Source: Muricauda sp. SCSIO 64092 (lineage in GTDB: Bacteria > Bacteroidota > Bacteroidia > Flavobacteriales > Flavobacteriaceae). Taken from it: a stretch of 64,000 nucleotides of DNA. A program made the translations under genes and the position numbers. A model generated the notes under the pieces. It ran no database searches. It saw nothing but the letters and a program-made list of their open reading frames with translations, and was not told the DNA's origin. Positions 23,782-33,725 of the stretch are shown one piece after another; position 1 is the stretch's first letter, and every line of letters begins with the position of its first letter. The DNA is taken from contig NZ_CP095413.1 in assembly GCF_023016285.1 (NCBI RefSeq), positions 3,224,001-3,288,000 of the forward strand, in the 5' to 3' direction.

Positions 23782-24984
23782 CTAAGAATGATGTGGAACG
23801 GTGGTTGCTGAGAATGGTTGTGATGGTGTTCCATAGATCATGAGCTTGAGGTACATGTCGTAGTTCGCCAAGTTCATAAAGTCGGAAGCGGAAAAGACAG
23901 GATGGAAGATTTTCTCCATTATGCGTGCACTGTCATACCCGAGGCGAAAGCAGGCGATACTCCCAACGTTTCCTAAAACGGCATCTCGTATCTTAGGATC
24001 AAGCTGTGATACGTACTGGTGTGCCATAATCATTGAAACCTTAAATTTCCTTAATTCTGACAGCAATTCAACAAGCGACAGGTTCGTGTAGTTCTGGAAC
24101 TCGTCAAGGTACACAAAGAACGGGGTGCGCTCGTGTTCAGGCGTATCAATTCGTGAGAAGGCAGATGAAGCAAGTGAGGTCAGAAGAAGCGATCCCAGGA
24201 TGTACGATGCCTCGCTTCCGATAGCCCCTTTAGACAGGTTCAGAAGAAGAATCTTCTTTTGGTCCATGATACGACGAAGTGAGATTTGCTGTTGGTTTTC
24301 AATCAAGATGCGCTTCACGGATGGGTATGACAACAGTCCGCCAATCTTGTTGTAAATAGGGATGAGGTCGGTCTTACTGCTGTAGTTTGGAAACTCCTGT
24401 TCCCAAAACCGCTTCACATCGGGATTGACGATATGCTTTACACAGCAGTTGCGAAAATCAGCATCACTTAACAATCGCAGCACGTCAGAGAACACGCTTG
24501 ATTTTTGATCAAGGAGGGTCAGGATAATATACCGAAGGAGATGGGAAACCTTAACGCCCCAGCCTTGGTTTCCCCATACCCGCTGGAACACTTCAAGAAT
24601 ATTTGAGGCAACAAGCGCACGTTTCTCATACGATACGCGCCTCAGTGGGTTGTATCCCAATTGCGAATGAGGATCACGTGCATCAAGATGGATAAGGTCG
24701 CTTTTTCGATAATCCGGAACATCTCTGAGTACGTTTGCTATGAGGTCTCCATGTACGTCAACCACAAGCAGTCCGACCTTATCCTCCTGTCGATGGATGT
24801 CCGACATTATTTTTTTATGAAGAAGGGTTGTCTTGCCCGATCCGGTCATTCCCAATGCATAGAAATGGTATAGACGGTCTTTCTGCAACAGTCCAAAGTA
24901 CCTGCGGTCGTCTCGAAAGTTGGTCTTGGCGAAGTATGTTACGTTGTTGTTTGAAGCTGACACGCTGTACAGTTTCCCGTGCAC
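23782..24984 (-). CDS. HerA/TraD-like conjugative ATPase, apparently N-terminally shortened
   Basis: A 400-residue protein. TNFRDDRRYFGLLQKDRLYH leads straight into Walker A GMTGSGKTTLLHKK (residues 47-60). LLVVDVHGDLIANVL follows, then Walker B-like TPFFVYLDEFQNYT and the sensor segment MIMAHQYVSQLDPKIRDAVL. This is the motor core of DUF87/TraM-recognition type ATPases that push DNA through type IV systems. Relatives I know carry a further 200-400 residues before this core; here GTG 24984 is preceded by only a few open codons, so the N-terminal domain seems lost or encoded elsewhere. A separate VirD4-type coupling protein lies at 35801. Confidence 0.75.
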   Translation of the reverse strand: MHGKLYSVSASNNNVTYFAKTNFRDDRRYFGLLQKDRLYHFYALGMTGSGKTTLLHKKIMSDIHRQEDKVGLLVVDVHGDLIANVLRDVPDYRKSDLIHLDARDPHSQLGYNPLRRVSYEKRALVASNILEVFQRVWGNQGWGVKVSHLLRYIILTLLDQKSSVFSDVLRLLSDADFRNCCVKHIVNPDVKRFWEQEFPNYSSKTDLIPIYNKIGGLLSYPSVKRILIENQQQISLRRIMDQKKILLLNLSKGAIGSEASYILGSLLLTSLASSAFSRIDTPEHERTPFFVYLDEFQNYTNLSLVELLSELRKFKVSMIMAHQYVSQLDPKIRDAVLGNVGSIACFRLGYDSARIMEKIFHPVFSASDFMNLANYDMYLKLMIYGTPSQPFSATTVPHHS

Positions 24985-25267
24985 ACGTAATTTATCAAGG
25001 GGGTATTACAATACTGCCTTAAGACCTAACGGGTAAGTCTTCAATATCAGATTTTATTTTTAAACTACTCTTGTCCTTCGCACCGTTCTTTTTTTCCTTT
25101 CTTATAAATTGTAAACAATCATAAATCTGCTTCCATGAATTTTTAACTATTTAAAAAATCAATAGTTTTTCCAAAATATAATAAGGTATTCTTATATTGT
25201 GTTTTCTAAATCTTACTATTTTTTTTGGTGATTTAGACATAATTTCAATCAAGCAAATTGCCGGCAC
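24985..25267. other. Divergent intergenic region
   Basis: AT-rich, with no gene. It separates the leftward HerA-like gene from the rightward STAND gene and should hold both promoters. No clean consensus was seen. Confidence 0.35.
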
Positions 25268-28200
25268 ATGCATACAATTAATAAAATTACCCTGAATCAT
25301 ATCATGCAGCTCAACGCTGACCAACTAACAGTATTGTTAGACAGATTATTAAAAATTGAGGCTCAAAAGAATGATCTAAAAAATTTTCATATATCCGTAC
25401 CGGAAAGAATCACTGTATCTGATGGTGGTGAAGATGGAAGAATTAAATGGACGGGTGCAGTGACTTCTACCAATAATCTTCCTAACCAGTTTACCTTATT
25501 TCAGTGCAAAGCTACCCCTATGACTCCTGGTGATTGCTATGAGGAAATTCTTGTCAAAAAGGTTAAAGGAAAGCCTAGGGAATTGAAACCTAGAGTCAAA
25601 GAAGTAGTTACTAAGAATGGTTGTTATGTATTATTCATAAACCATGAGATAAATACTGAACACAAGGAGCCAAGAATCTCGAAAATTAGAGAGGCAATTA
25701 AGGAGGCAGGACATGCAAATTATAAGGATTTTGAAATTAAGATTTATGATGCCGAAAAAATTAAACATTGGGTTAATGAAAATATATCGGCAGTAACTTA
25801 TGTACAAGGATGCATCGGAATCACCAGGCCTCAAAATTTTAGAACCTGGTCACAATGGGAAAACGACATGCCGAATTCGCATATTACTTATCAAACCAAT
25901 GAACTCCTTTTAAAGAACATTGAATTAATTAGAACTGAACTTAAGGGCCAAAAGGTAATAAGGGTTATCGGTCATTCAGGATTGGGTAAAACTAGGATGG
26001 TATTGGAAGCATTTAGAGAGGACTCCGATGACACGGAAGCTTATTCACTTCAAGCTCAGGTGGTGTATTATGATATGGGTCTTGGAAGTTTAACTGATAT
26101 TTCGGGATATATCATTTCTCACATGCAGCATCAATCGGGAATAATAGTTGTGGATAATTGTGTTGAAAATGATCACAGGACAATAGCTGGTTTAGTTAAT
26201 GCTTCCAATAATTTCAAAATCGTTACAATTGATTTTTCTTCGAGTACGGATGAGAACAATTACATCAAATTAGAAAGAAATAATCAAAAGGATGTCGTAG
26301 AAAAGATAGTTGCAGATTATTTACCAGGACTATCACAAACAGATAAAGATTATATCTCTAAGTTTTCTGAAGGATATCCTCAAATGGCCTTGTTGTTTGC
26401 TGAGTCTGTTAAGGCTGGGGAATCAGTAAGCTTGAACAACGAAATACCGGATGATTTTCTTAGAAAATTGGTTTTCGGAAGATATGAGCATAAGGATTTC
26501 GAATTTCATATTATAAAAGCTTGCTCGGTAATGTCAAGCTTCGCTTTTATAGATGATAACATATCTACTGTTTTAAATCCAGAGGAAAAAGAAACCATTC
26601 AAAAACAAATGGATTATGTAAGGATGAAAATCTGTGGGGCATATGAAGGTAGAGAGGTCACGGAGCGAGATTTTTATCGAGTATGCCAGAGGTTCAAAGG
26701 AAGTAATATTATGGAACAAAGGGGTACTCAGATAATGGTAAAACCGACACCATTAGCCATTAATCTGGCTGCTCAATGGTGGAGGGAAACACCTCATACT
26801 GAAATAAAGGAAATATTGGCCGAGCTTCAGGATAACCAGCTTGGGAAAAGATTGGTAGAAAGATTGTCCGAGTTAGATCAACTTGATAAGGCAAAAGAAA
26901 TAGTAAATGAGCTTTGGGGGTCTGAAAGCCCTTTTGGTACAGCGGAAGTGCTTAACACATCTTTGGGTTCACTTCTCTTCCGCTATGTAGTTGAAGTGAA
27001 CCCTGTAGCTATGGTCAAAACTTTGGAAAAAGCGTTTGGTCATAAATCCAAAGAGGAACTTTTAAAAATTAAGGAAGGTCGAAGAAATTTGGTTTGGGCT
27101 TTGGAAAAACTTTGTTTTAGAAAAGAAACCTTTAATGAAGCTTCAAAGATTCTATATTCTTTTGCAGTAGCCGAGAATGAAACATGGGGTAATAACTCAA
27201 CCAATCAATTTGTACAATTATTTCAACTGTTGCTTCCGGGAACTGAGGCTTCTTTAATGGACAGGCTTGAAATATTGAAATGGGGATTAGAGAAAAGTGA
27301 AAGAGGGTACGGAGAAATAGCCATAAGAGCTATGGGCAGGGGACTATCAAATGATCACTTTCATAGAATGGGTGGTGCAGATAAGCAAGGTAGTTCAGCT
27401 CCGTTGATAGATTACAGACCCGATTGGCAAGAGATAGCGAAGTATTGGAATGAAATCATGACGTTTTTGACTGAGTTTGCATGCTCAGGTAATTATCTGT
27501 CTGAAATGGCAATGGACACGATTTCAAAATCAATAAGAATGTTGATTCGGGATGGACAAATTGATTTGGTCGAAAAAGCCATATTGAAAATTATTTCAGT
27601 TAAGACCGTTCTTTGGCAAGAAGCCTTGAACAATTTAAAGCAGACTTTAGAATTTGAAAAAAATATACCTACCGATATTATAAAGCGTATTGAAAAGTTG
27701 ATAATTAAATTGACTCCAACAGATGTCAAAAATCAGTTGTTTTTGAAAGTTTCAAAACCAGAATGGAATAAATATGAGAAGAAGGAATCGGGTCAATATA
27801 TCGATTATCCAAAGTTAAACGCAGAGTCCTATGCTGAATATTTGGCAAAAAATGATGTTTCTCTTGGCATTTATCTGGAAGACCTTCAAAAAGGAGAACA
27901 AAGACAGGGATTTAACTTTGGTGCAAAATATATAACCTTAATAAAAAATAAACAAGGGTTCATTGTTGATGCTATTCGTGCTCTAAAAGAAATCGAAATT
28001 AAAGAACAAAATCCGGAGTTTCTTGCAGGGCTTTTAAAAGGAAATAATGAGCCTGAGTTTATTACTAAAGTTCTGGATGAAATAATGAATAACGAGAAGT
28101 TAAGACAACACTCCTTTTATATGACAAGGGTTTTAAATCCATCATTATCAGGGATTGAAAAGTTGTTCTTGCTTATTGATGAATATGATTATTCAATTGG

Positions 28201-29101
28201 TCATTTTAATAATTTGATGTATGGAAGAGCTCTTAGCTTTTTATCACATGATGAAGTAATAAAATTATGTGAAAGATTAGCTTCATACGGAAATAATGGA
28301 AAGTGGACAGCCTTATCACTTGTATTTATGTATTGTTATAACAATGCGGGATTGTGGGATAAGTCAAAGAGTTTTCTGGAAAAGATGATCTCTGGCAGCA
28401 ATATGACCATGAACACCGATAATTCAATTAGAGTGGAGGGCTATCATTGGTCAGAAACGATTATCAAAATTTTAAATGAAGGTAAAAAAGACGAATTTGC
28501 TAAGAAAATTGCAAAGCAAATTATTGAGCATATATCCCAGCCTAGATTAAACTATTCTTTCGACTCTTACATCGTTAGAGTTAATGATATCCTGTTTGAA
28601 AAATACTTTGATACAATCTGGGATTTTTTTGGAAATTCTCTAATAAACGATGCTTTTTCATCATTAACATTAAGACATCAAATAGGAACGAGAAACGGGT
28701 TTTCTGATGGCAGACCCGGATTACTTTTTAGGTATTCTGAAAATCATCACAGTTTATTGATGTGGTGTAGGAAGAATCCAGAAGTTGCACCCCCCCAAAT
28801 TGCCTACTTGATGCCATTAGGAGTAAAAAAGGATGGTGAAATTGATTGGCACCCTTTATCGAAAGTATTGATAGATGAATTCGGTGATAGCGATGAGTTT
28901 TTGCGTAGACTTTCTTTAAATATGGGGACTTTTGGCTCGGTTGGTTCAAGTATTCCATATTACAAAGATCTGATTAAACTTTTACAGAAATTAAAAGATC
29001 ATCAATATCAAAGAGTTAGGGGTTGGGCAACAAATAAAATCGATTATACGGAAAAACGAATAAGAAGAGAGAAACTTGATGATGAGGAAAGACTTCAATA
29101 G
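25268..29101 (+). CDS. Nuclease-STAND NTPase (Avs-like), predicted anti-phage protein
   Basis: A 1277-residue protein. Residues 20-190 look like a PD-(D/E)xK endonuclease: DGGEDGRIKW (acidic pair at 55-56) and FQCKA (Gln79-Cys-Lys81). Residues 225-500 are a STAND P-loop NTPase: GHSGLGKTRMVLEAF (Walker A, 235-242), GIIVVDNCVEND (Walker B, near 292), and a winged-helix part. Residues 520-1277 are helical repeats, probably the ligand-sensing arm. This three-part design (nuclease, STAND, repeats) is that of Avs-type sensors that recognise phage proteins and then degrade DNA. It is followed 12 bp later by a GIY-YIG gene. A second possible start is ATG 25304. Confidence 0.75.
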   Translation: MHTINKITLNHIMQLNADQLTVLLDRLLKIEAQKNDLKNFHISVPERITVSDGGEDGRIKWTGAVTSTNNLPNQFTLFQCKATPMTPGDCYEEILVKKVKGKPRELKPRVKEVVTKNGCYVLFINHEINTEHKEPRISKIREAIKEAGHANYKDFEIKIYDAEKIKHWVNENISAVTYVQGCIGITRPQNFRTWSQWENDMPNSHITYQTNELLLKNIELIRTELKGQKVIRVIGHSGLGKTRMVLEAFREDSDDTEAYSLQAQVVYYDMGLGSLTDISGYIISHMQHQSGIIVVDNCVENDHRTIAGLVNASNNFKIVTIDFSSSTDENNYIKLERNNQKDVVEKIVADYLPGLSQTDKDYISKFSEGYPQMALLFAESVKAGESVSLNNEIPDDFLRKLVFGRYEHKDFEFHIIKACSVMSSFAFIDDNISTVLNPEEKETIQKQMDYVRMKICGAYEGREVTERDFYRVCQRFKGSNIMEQRGTQIMVKPTPLAINLAAQWWRETPHTEIKEILAELQDNQLGKRLVERLSELDQLDKAKEIVNELWGSESPFGTAEVLNTSLGSLLFRYVVEVNPVAMVKTLEKAFGHKSKEELLKIKEGRRNLVWALEKLCFRKETFNEASKILYSFAVAENETWGNNSTNQFVQLFQLLLPGTEASLMDRLEILKWGLEKSERGYGEIAIRAMGRGLSNDHFHRMGGADKQGSSAPLIDYRPDWQEIAKYWNEIMTFLTEFACSGNYLSEMAMDTISKSIRMLIRDGQIDLVEKAILKIISVKTVLWQEALNNLKQTLEFEKNIPTDIIKRIEKLIIKLTPTDVKNQLFLKVSKPEWNKYEKKESGQYIDYPKLNAESYAEYLAKNDVSLGIYLEDLQKGEQRQGFNFGAKYITLIKNKQGFIVDAIRALKEIEIKEQNPEFLAGLLKGNNEPEFITKVLDEIMNNEKLRQHSFYMTRVLNPSLSGIEKLFLLIDEYDYSIGHFNNLMYGRALSFLSHDEVIKLCERLASYGNNGKWTALSLVFMYCYNNAGLWDKSKSFLEKMISGSNMTMNTDNSIRVEGYHWSETIIKILNEGKKDEFAKKIAKQIIEHISQPRLNYSFDSYIVRVNDILFEKYFDTIWDFFGNSLINDAFSSLTLRHQIGTRNGFSDGRPGLLFRYSENHHSLLMWCRKNPEVAPPQIAYLMPLGVKKDGEIDWHPLSKVLIDEFGDSDEFLRRLSLNMGTFGSVGSSIPYYKDLIKLLQKLKDHQYQRVRGWATNKIDYTEKRIRREKLDDEERLQ

Positions 29102-29113
29102 TGAAAATTAGGC

Positions 29114-29503
29114 ATGGATGAAAAACATAAAATAAGAACACTATTTGATACTCTGGTTAGTTCCAACAGGTACGACTTTCCTCAAAAAGGGACGGCAATA
29201 AATGTTAGTTCTCAACACGGAGTTTATATCATTTATTCGCATCTCTCTGAAGTCCTTCATGTTGGTAATACTAGATACGGTAAAAGAGGACTTAACCAAA
29301 GATTGAACGACCACAGAAGATCAAATTCCTCCTTCTCCCGATCTTACTTAATACCCAATAATATAAAACTGTCTGCCGGATGCAAATATAGTTACATCAT
29401 ATTAGAAGATGCCAGATTCAGGGTTTTATTGGAAGCAATAGCCGTTGGGTTACTCTGCCCTTTACATTTGGGTACAGGAGTTAGAAATATAAATAGAATG
29501 TAA
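29114..29503 (+). CDS. GIY-YIG-like nuclease, partner of the STAND protein
   Basis: A 129-residue protein with HGVYIIYSHLSEVLHVGNTR (the GIY...YVG-like pair), RGLNQRLNDHRR (the Arg/His step) and VLLEAIAVGLLCP (catalytic Glu region), in the correct order for a single-domain GIY-YIG nuclease. The second element reads HVG instead of YIG. It lies 12 bp after the STAND gene in the same direction, which strongly suggests one operon. It may be a second effector or a modifier. Confidence 0.65.
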   Translation: MDEKHKIRTLFDTLVSSNRYDFPQKGTAINVSSQHGVYIIYSHLSEVLHVGNTRYGKRGLNQRLNDHRRSNSSFSRSYLIPNNIKLSAGCKYSYIILEDARFRVLLEAIAVGLLCPLHLGTGVRNINRM

Positions 29504-29871
29504 AACCTTTATACTCTTGAATTACCATTAAAAAACTATTGTACGATTTAAAAATCTCTTAGAACCTTCTCTTTTTTCCATTACACCTTCGCCATAATTG
29601 GTTAAGCTAGTTTTACAATGAAAGCTGTCCTAAACATTGGGGAATGAACACTGAGCCATAATTGAGGGGGGCCGATATGGAATAGAAAACCTCCGCAGGG
29701 AGGGGGGTACAACTAAAACTTTTTTGAATAATTTGTTTCGCAGTTGTCCTCCCTCCCTGCGGAGGTTTTTTGTTGCAAAAATGGTATCTAAACGTTCTAC
29801 CATCTCTTACCTGGCGTAAAAGGGATGGCTGGTTATATCATCAGAAGTGTTGGTTAAAAGCTAACGCTTTT
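29504..29871. other. Intergenic region between convergent genes
   Basis: There is no gene. It contains the large terminator at 29684-29772, serving the STAND operon and the leftward-facing pentapeptide gene. Confidence 0.45.
29684..29772. terminator. Long bidirectional terminator / inverted repeat
   Basis: Arms AAAACCTCCGCAGGGAGG and CCTCCCTGCGGAGGTTTT pair over 18 bp, extended by ACAACT/AGTTGT pairing, around an AT-rich loop of about 30 nt. Design similar to 13757-13821. Confidence 0.75.
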
Positions 29872-32487
29872 TCAATCAATATTTGGTTTTTTTAAATAAT
29901 TACTCTTATGATTGTTTCTTCTGAGAAGATAGTCATTAGGAGACTGATATTGGTTATCTAAAATGTAATTTTCTTCATCAAAACGTATCCAATCCAAAAT
30001 AGCACTACGGTCACTCTCTAAGATATTCATGTAACTCTTAGCCTTGTAAGAATTATCGCCATACAGTCTTTTAAAGTAAGCTTTATCAACTAAGGAGTCT
30101 TTATTTTTTTTATATACCAAAAGAGGAAAGGTGTTACTAATGTATAGACTATCGTAACTTGTAGTTTTTGTGAACTTAAAGATTCCAGAGTTTATTTTAA
30201 AGTTATTTTTATGTAATCTCACATTAGAAAATACATTTTCAATATGCTCAGTGTTCTTAAAAAAATCACTGTCGGCAAAACTTACAAGTTCCATGCTTGA
30301 ATTTTTAAATTCCATATTTGAGAAACTACAATTTTTAAATGAAGCGATTCCATCTCTAAGAGAATCTCTATTTAGTACATGATTATAAATTAAACCTGCA
30401 TATTCACTTTGGAGTTTGTTATAACTACTTCTTACGTATAAAGTATCTTCTTTTGATGTACCATAACCGAAAAATCTAGCAAAACGCCTAAAGGCTTTAA
30501 AACTTCTATCGATATTATCATTTGTCCTCACAAAATAGAAATAGAGCTTCTCTTTCCCGTCCCCAAAATATGTTACTGATTTTATCTTCAACCATAATTC
30601 TTTTTCATTATAGTCTTCAGGATTTAAGATTTTGAAATTTTCATTTAAAAGAATGTTATAATTTTCTTTGCTCGTACCATTTATAAATCGAGTATGTTTA
30701 TAATAAGAAGTATCTCTTAATTTTGGTTTTCTGATAGGTTGATCATATTCTTCACGCACCTTAACAATTTCATAACTATTTAAGGGTGCATAATTATCCT
30801 CTGAATCTATATAAGGAAAAGCTTTGATGGATAAAGTACGAGCCCAATTATTATCAAGCTCGTATTGATAAAAAGTTCCTAAAGAAGAAAAAAAACAATT
30901 TTCAAATATAAACGGATTTCTTCCTCCCGAGATAATACTCTTATCGAAAGTAACACCTCTTAGGTCACAATTAAAAAATCCAAAATCATGATCGGAATAT
31001 CCAGCATTTAGATTTGAATTTTTGAAGTTAGAATAATTAAGTTCGCAGTTTTCAAATCGACTGCTCTCTAAAATACTTTCTTGGAAATTGGAATGACTAA
31101 AATTCGACCATTGAGCTAACAGATATTTAGCTTTTATATTTGAAAAATTACAATTGTTAAAATTTCCATACAAAGAAGCATCATCAAAGATAGCATCGCT
31201 AAAATCCGACTGCTCGAAATTAATCATTGGTAAGGGGGTGATCAGAATTTGAACTTCATTATTATAATGCCCTTCAATACCATATAATCCTTTTAATAGA
31301 TTGAGTTCACTTAGATTTTTGCCTGATAAATCTGAATAAGTAAAATTAGACCCCGTTATTATTTTATAAAAAGTTTCTGTTTCTAAATCACTTTTGAAAA
31401 GTGTATAAAAGAGTTCACCTCTTTCAGGGCTTAATGCTTTTGATATAATCTTGTTATCCTTAAAATATATGTATGGCTCCATAATATTACTAAGGGAAAT
31501 AATTCTTCCTATCAGTTCAGGAGATAGATTCCTGATATCATCTTTTTTATAATCCTCATTCAACTCTCTGTTTATCGATTCATAGAGGCTCACTAATTGA
31601 GGTATTCTTGATGCCTTGATAATCTTTGCATTTTCTATGATTTTATTTTCTCTTTCTACTTTTTTCCTTTCTATATTTTGTTTGTTGGATTTAATCACAA
31701 GAAAAGTAAGCGACACCCCAATAGATACGAACAAAATGATAATAAATGCTATTTTTTTACCTTCCCTTAAAATTGATAAATTGTTTTGAACAACTTTTCC
31801 AGTTTTATCTTTAATAGATTTATTTCTCTTCTTTACGGCACTCTCCTCGCTAGACGTTGCAATTTTATCCAATTTTACCTTTACTGCTGTATTCGTAGGC
31901 TTTTCTACATCATGAATAATTTCAGATTTGTTTTTTGCTGTTTGCTGTATATCTTCACCTTTACTTTCCAATAACCGTCCCTTACTAACAACTGAAAATT
32001 CAAAGTTTTCAGTGATCTCAAACGAAAAATCGTTGAAAAGTGGCGTGAGATGTTCTTTTATAAGTTCTAAATCCGCGATAAACCTGTGGAATGCTGTTCT
32101 ATCATTTTCGTATCCAGTTTCTATTTTAATATGATCAAAAAATTTTTTTAAATCATCCGTATTATGCTTTTGTGCAAATTGATAGCTTCGAGGTTTTTCA
32201 TAAAAGAAAAAACACAATAGAGTATTAAGTGTGATTATAGTAAATTCTATGCTTTCTTTTTTATAAATCTCAATATTGCGATAGATATTATCTTCAGCTT
32301 TAATACTAAAATAACTTTCATAAGAATCACTACTTTTTTTATCTCGTATTTTTTGCAAAATATGATCAGCACTATCAACACAGGCTGCCCCTATTTTATT
32401 TTCTAAACTAGGATTGTTAGGTATGATTCTTTTCAAGAATTCAGATCTGTTTGTGACTCTTAATGACTTGTAGAATTTCTTACCCAT
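29872..32487 (-). CDS. Membrane-anchored pentapeptide-repeat protein
   Basis: An 871-residue protein. Residues 1-240 are a cytoplasmic helical region, residues 246-264 one membrane segment (IAFIIILFVSIGVSLTFLVI), followed by a charged helix. From about residue 375 there are pentapeptide repeats (SDLSGKNLSELNLL, QSDFSDAIFDDASLYGNFNN, SNFSHSNFQESILESSRFEN, NCSFSNMEFKNSSM), which form right-handed beta-helices. Such proteins can mimic DNA or anchor complexes; pentapeptide proteins with TM segments occur in defence and envelope systems. The first 24 codons and the upstream region lie in the right-hand 166-bp inverted repeat. Confidence 0.8.
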   Translation of the reverse strand: MGKKFYKSLRVTNRSEFLKRIIPNNPSLENKIGAACVDSADHILQKIRDKKSSDSYESYFSIKAEDNIYRNIEIYKKESIEFTIITLNTLLCFFFYEKPRSYQFAQKHNTDDLKKFFDHIKIETGYENDRTAFHRFIADLELIKEHLTPLFNDFSFEITENFEFSVVSKGRLLESKGEDIQQTAKNKSEIIHDVEKPTNTAVKVKLDKIATSSEESAVKKRNKSIKDKTGKVVQNNLSILREGKKIAFIIILFVSIGVSLTFLVIKSNKQNIERKKVERENKIIENAKIIKASRIPQLVSLYESINRELNEDYKKDDIRNLSPELIGRIISLSNIMEPYIYFKDNKIISKALSPERGELFYTLFKSDLETETFYKIITGSNFTYSDLSGKNLSELNLLKGLYGIEGHYNNEVQILITPLPMINFEQSDFSDAIFDDASLYGNFNNCNFSNIKAKYLLAQWSNFSHSNFQESILESSRFENCELNYSNFKNSNLNAGYSDHDFGFFNCDLRGVTFDKSIISGGRNPFIFENCFFSSLGTFYQYELDNNWARTLSIKAFPYIDSEDNYAPLNSYEIVKVREEYDQPIRKPKLRDTSYYKHTRFINGTSKENYNILLNENFKILNPEDYNEKELWLKIKSVTYFGDGKEKLYFYFVRTNDNIDRSFKAFRRFARFFGYGTSKEDTLYVRSSYNKLQSEYAGLIYNHVLNRDSLRDGIASFKNCSFSNMEFKNSSMELVSFADSDFFKNTEHIENVFSNVRLHKNNFKINSGIFKFTKTTSYDSLYISNTFPLLVYKKNKDSLVDKAYFKRLYGDNSYKAKSYMNILESDRSAILDWIRFDEENYILDNQYQSPNDYLLRRNNHKSNYLKKPNID

Positions 32488-32582
32488 ACGCTAAAATAAA
32501 TAAATTCTAATTCCGAATGTAGTTCCGAAACATCCGAATGTAGTTCCTATTTATTGGTTTACATACTTCCGAAACTTGTATT
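32417..32582 (-). repeat. 166-bp inverted repeat, right copy
   Basis: Partner of 22259-22424 (164/166 identical, inverted). It carries the functional 5' end of the pentapeptide gene; the left copy is a headless duplicate running into the Dam-like gene antisense. Confidence 0.92.
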
Positions 32583-32782
32583 GTCGAAAAGCGAAAAAAA
32601 CCACCGAGCGTAAAGCAAGGTGGCCGCCAAAACGACAACGCAACTTCAAGCTGACGTTCCAGCTAATTCAATTGAGAATTCTCACCTTCTCAAAAGAACT
32701 AATTGGAAATGTATCATAACCGATACAAATATCAAGCTCGAAGTAGCATTAAAATGAAGTCTAATTTTAATACTACTTTCAG

Positions 32783-33262
32783 ATGAGAAATCTACATTCA
32801 AAAACAAAAACGAGCCGTAAACCTAATTCTCAGGTAAGTCGTTTAGAAGCCATCCACCGATTGGTCAATCGCCATCCTTACCGAATCGAGGAAGTTGAAC
32901 AAAAGCTGTCAGGAATAAAACCGGAATTCCTAACACCCTACTGCCTGGTGTACTTCAAATACCTTAACGTTAGGCATCATTTCAATTGTTACAAGTTGGA
33001 AAATACCATTGAGCACTTAGAACTAGCCAATGGCTTGATCGATGATATGGATGCAACGGCATATGAAACTGGTGTGAAGATAAATAACAGTGAGTACCAT
33101 TTCACCAGGGCCTTTGTAAAATTCGTTTTGGGTACTGTCTCAACAGATGAGCATGAAGCGCCTTTCATAACATCCAGGGCAAAACGAATTACTGACACTG
33201 CTTTAAGGTTTGATCCCAAGAGCCAAAAGTTCTTGTGGTTGCAAAATCAATTGGCAGCCTAA
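32783..33262 (+). CDS. Hypothetical protein
   Basis: A 159-residue basic-start, helical protein (HRLVNRHPYRIEEVEQKLSG, YLNVRHHFNCYKLENTIEHL, ANGLIDDMDATAYETGVKIN). The helix pattern would fit a TPR-like or HEPN-like bundle, but no defining motif is seen. It lies between the inverted-repeat block and the transfer region and is transcribed alone. Confidence 0.5.
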   Translation: MRNLHSKTKTSRKPNSQVSRLEAIHRLVNRHPYRIEEVEQKLSGIKPEFLTPYCLVYFKYLNVRHHFNCYKLENTIEHLELANGLIDDMDATAYETGVKINNSEYHFTRAFVKFVLGTVSTDEHEAPFITSRAKRITDTALRFDPKSQKFLWLQNQLAA

Positions 33263-33725
33263 AACAAAAGGCTCTTCTCATTTAAGACGTGGCTTTTGTC
33301 GATTCCATTTTTCATCAATTTTCACCTTTAACCATTGTGATATGAAGACAAAGAGGCATACAAGTTCGGGCAAGGCGAAGAACCCACACAAAACTACTGC
33401 GGGTAAACACATAAGCCTATGCTTTCCAGTATATAGGAAACAGTCAGGTGGGGGGTTCCCCATAGGTAGGATATCAGGATACTTTTTTCCAAAACGGTAA
33501 GCCGTGCACAAAGATATTTTTACTTGTTTTTATAAAAACGAGACACTGAGTATTAACCCAAAATCTTTCGACATGATGAAAGGCACGGAATTTATCGATC
33601 CCGGAACGTTGCACAGTTAGCGGGGCGTGTGAGATAAGGTGAACAACAGTAGCCTGTTTCAGCAGTTCAAGCGGGTAGCGACCCTGCCCGCTTTTTTAAC
33701 CTTTAATGTACAAACACCATTGATT
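33263..33725. other. Leader region of the transfer operon
   Basis: A weak 52-codon frame (33342-33500, MKTKRHTSSGKAKNPHKTTA) is possible but unsupported. The main feature is a terminator-like hairpin immediately ahead of the 33726 gene. Confidence 0.35.
33670..33697 (+). terminator. Terminator/attenuator 29 bp ahead of the JAMM-E1 operon
   Basis: AGCGGG / CCCGCT stem followed by six T. Because it sits just upstream of a co-directional operon and inside an open short frame (33639-33700), it could act as an attenuator rather than an end of a previous unit. Confidence 0.6.

Noticed and set aside
25268..29503. A restriction-modification pair formed by the Dam-like enzyme and the STAND nuclease
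   Set aside because: They are divergently placed about 2 kb apart in different operons, and the STAND architecture points to a sensor rather than a restriction enzyme.
33210..33500. 96-codon frame after the 32783 gene
   Set aside because: Overlaps the end of that gene, Cys/Ser/Arg-rich composition, no supporting context.
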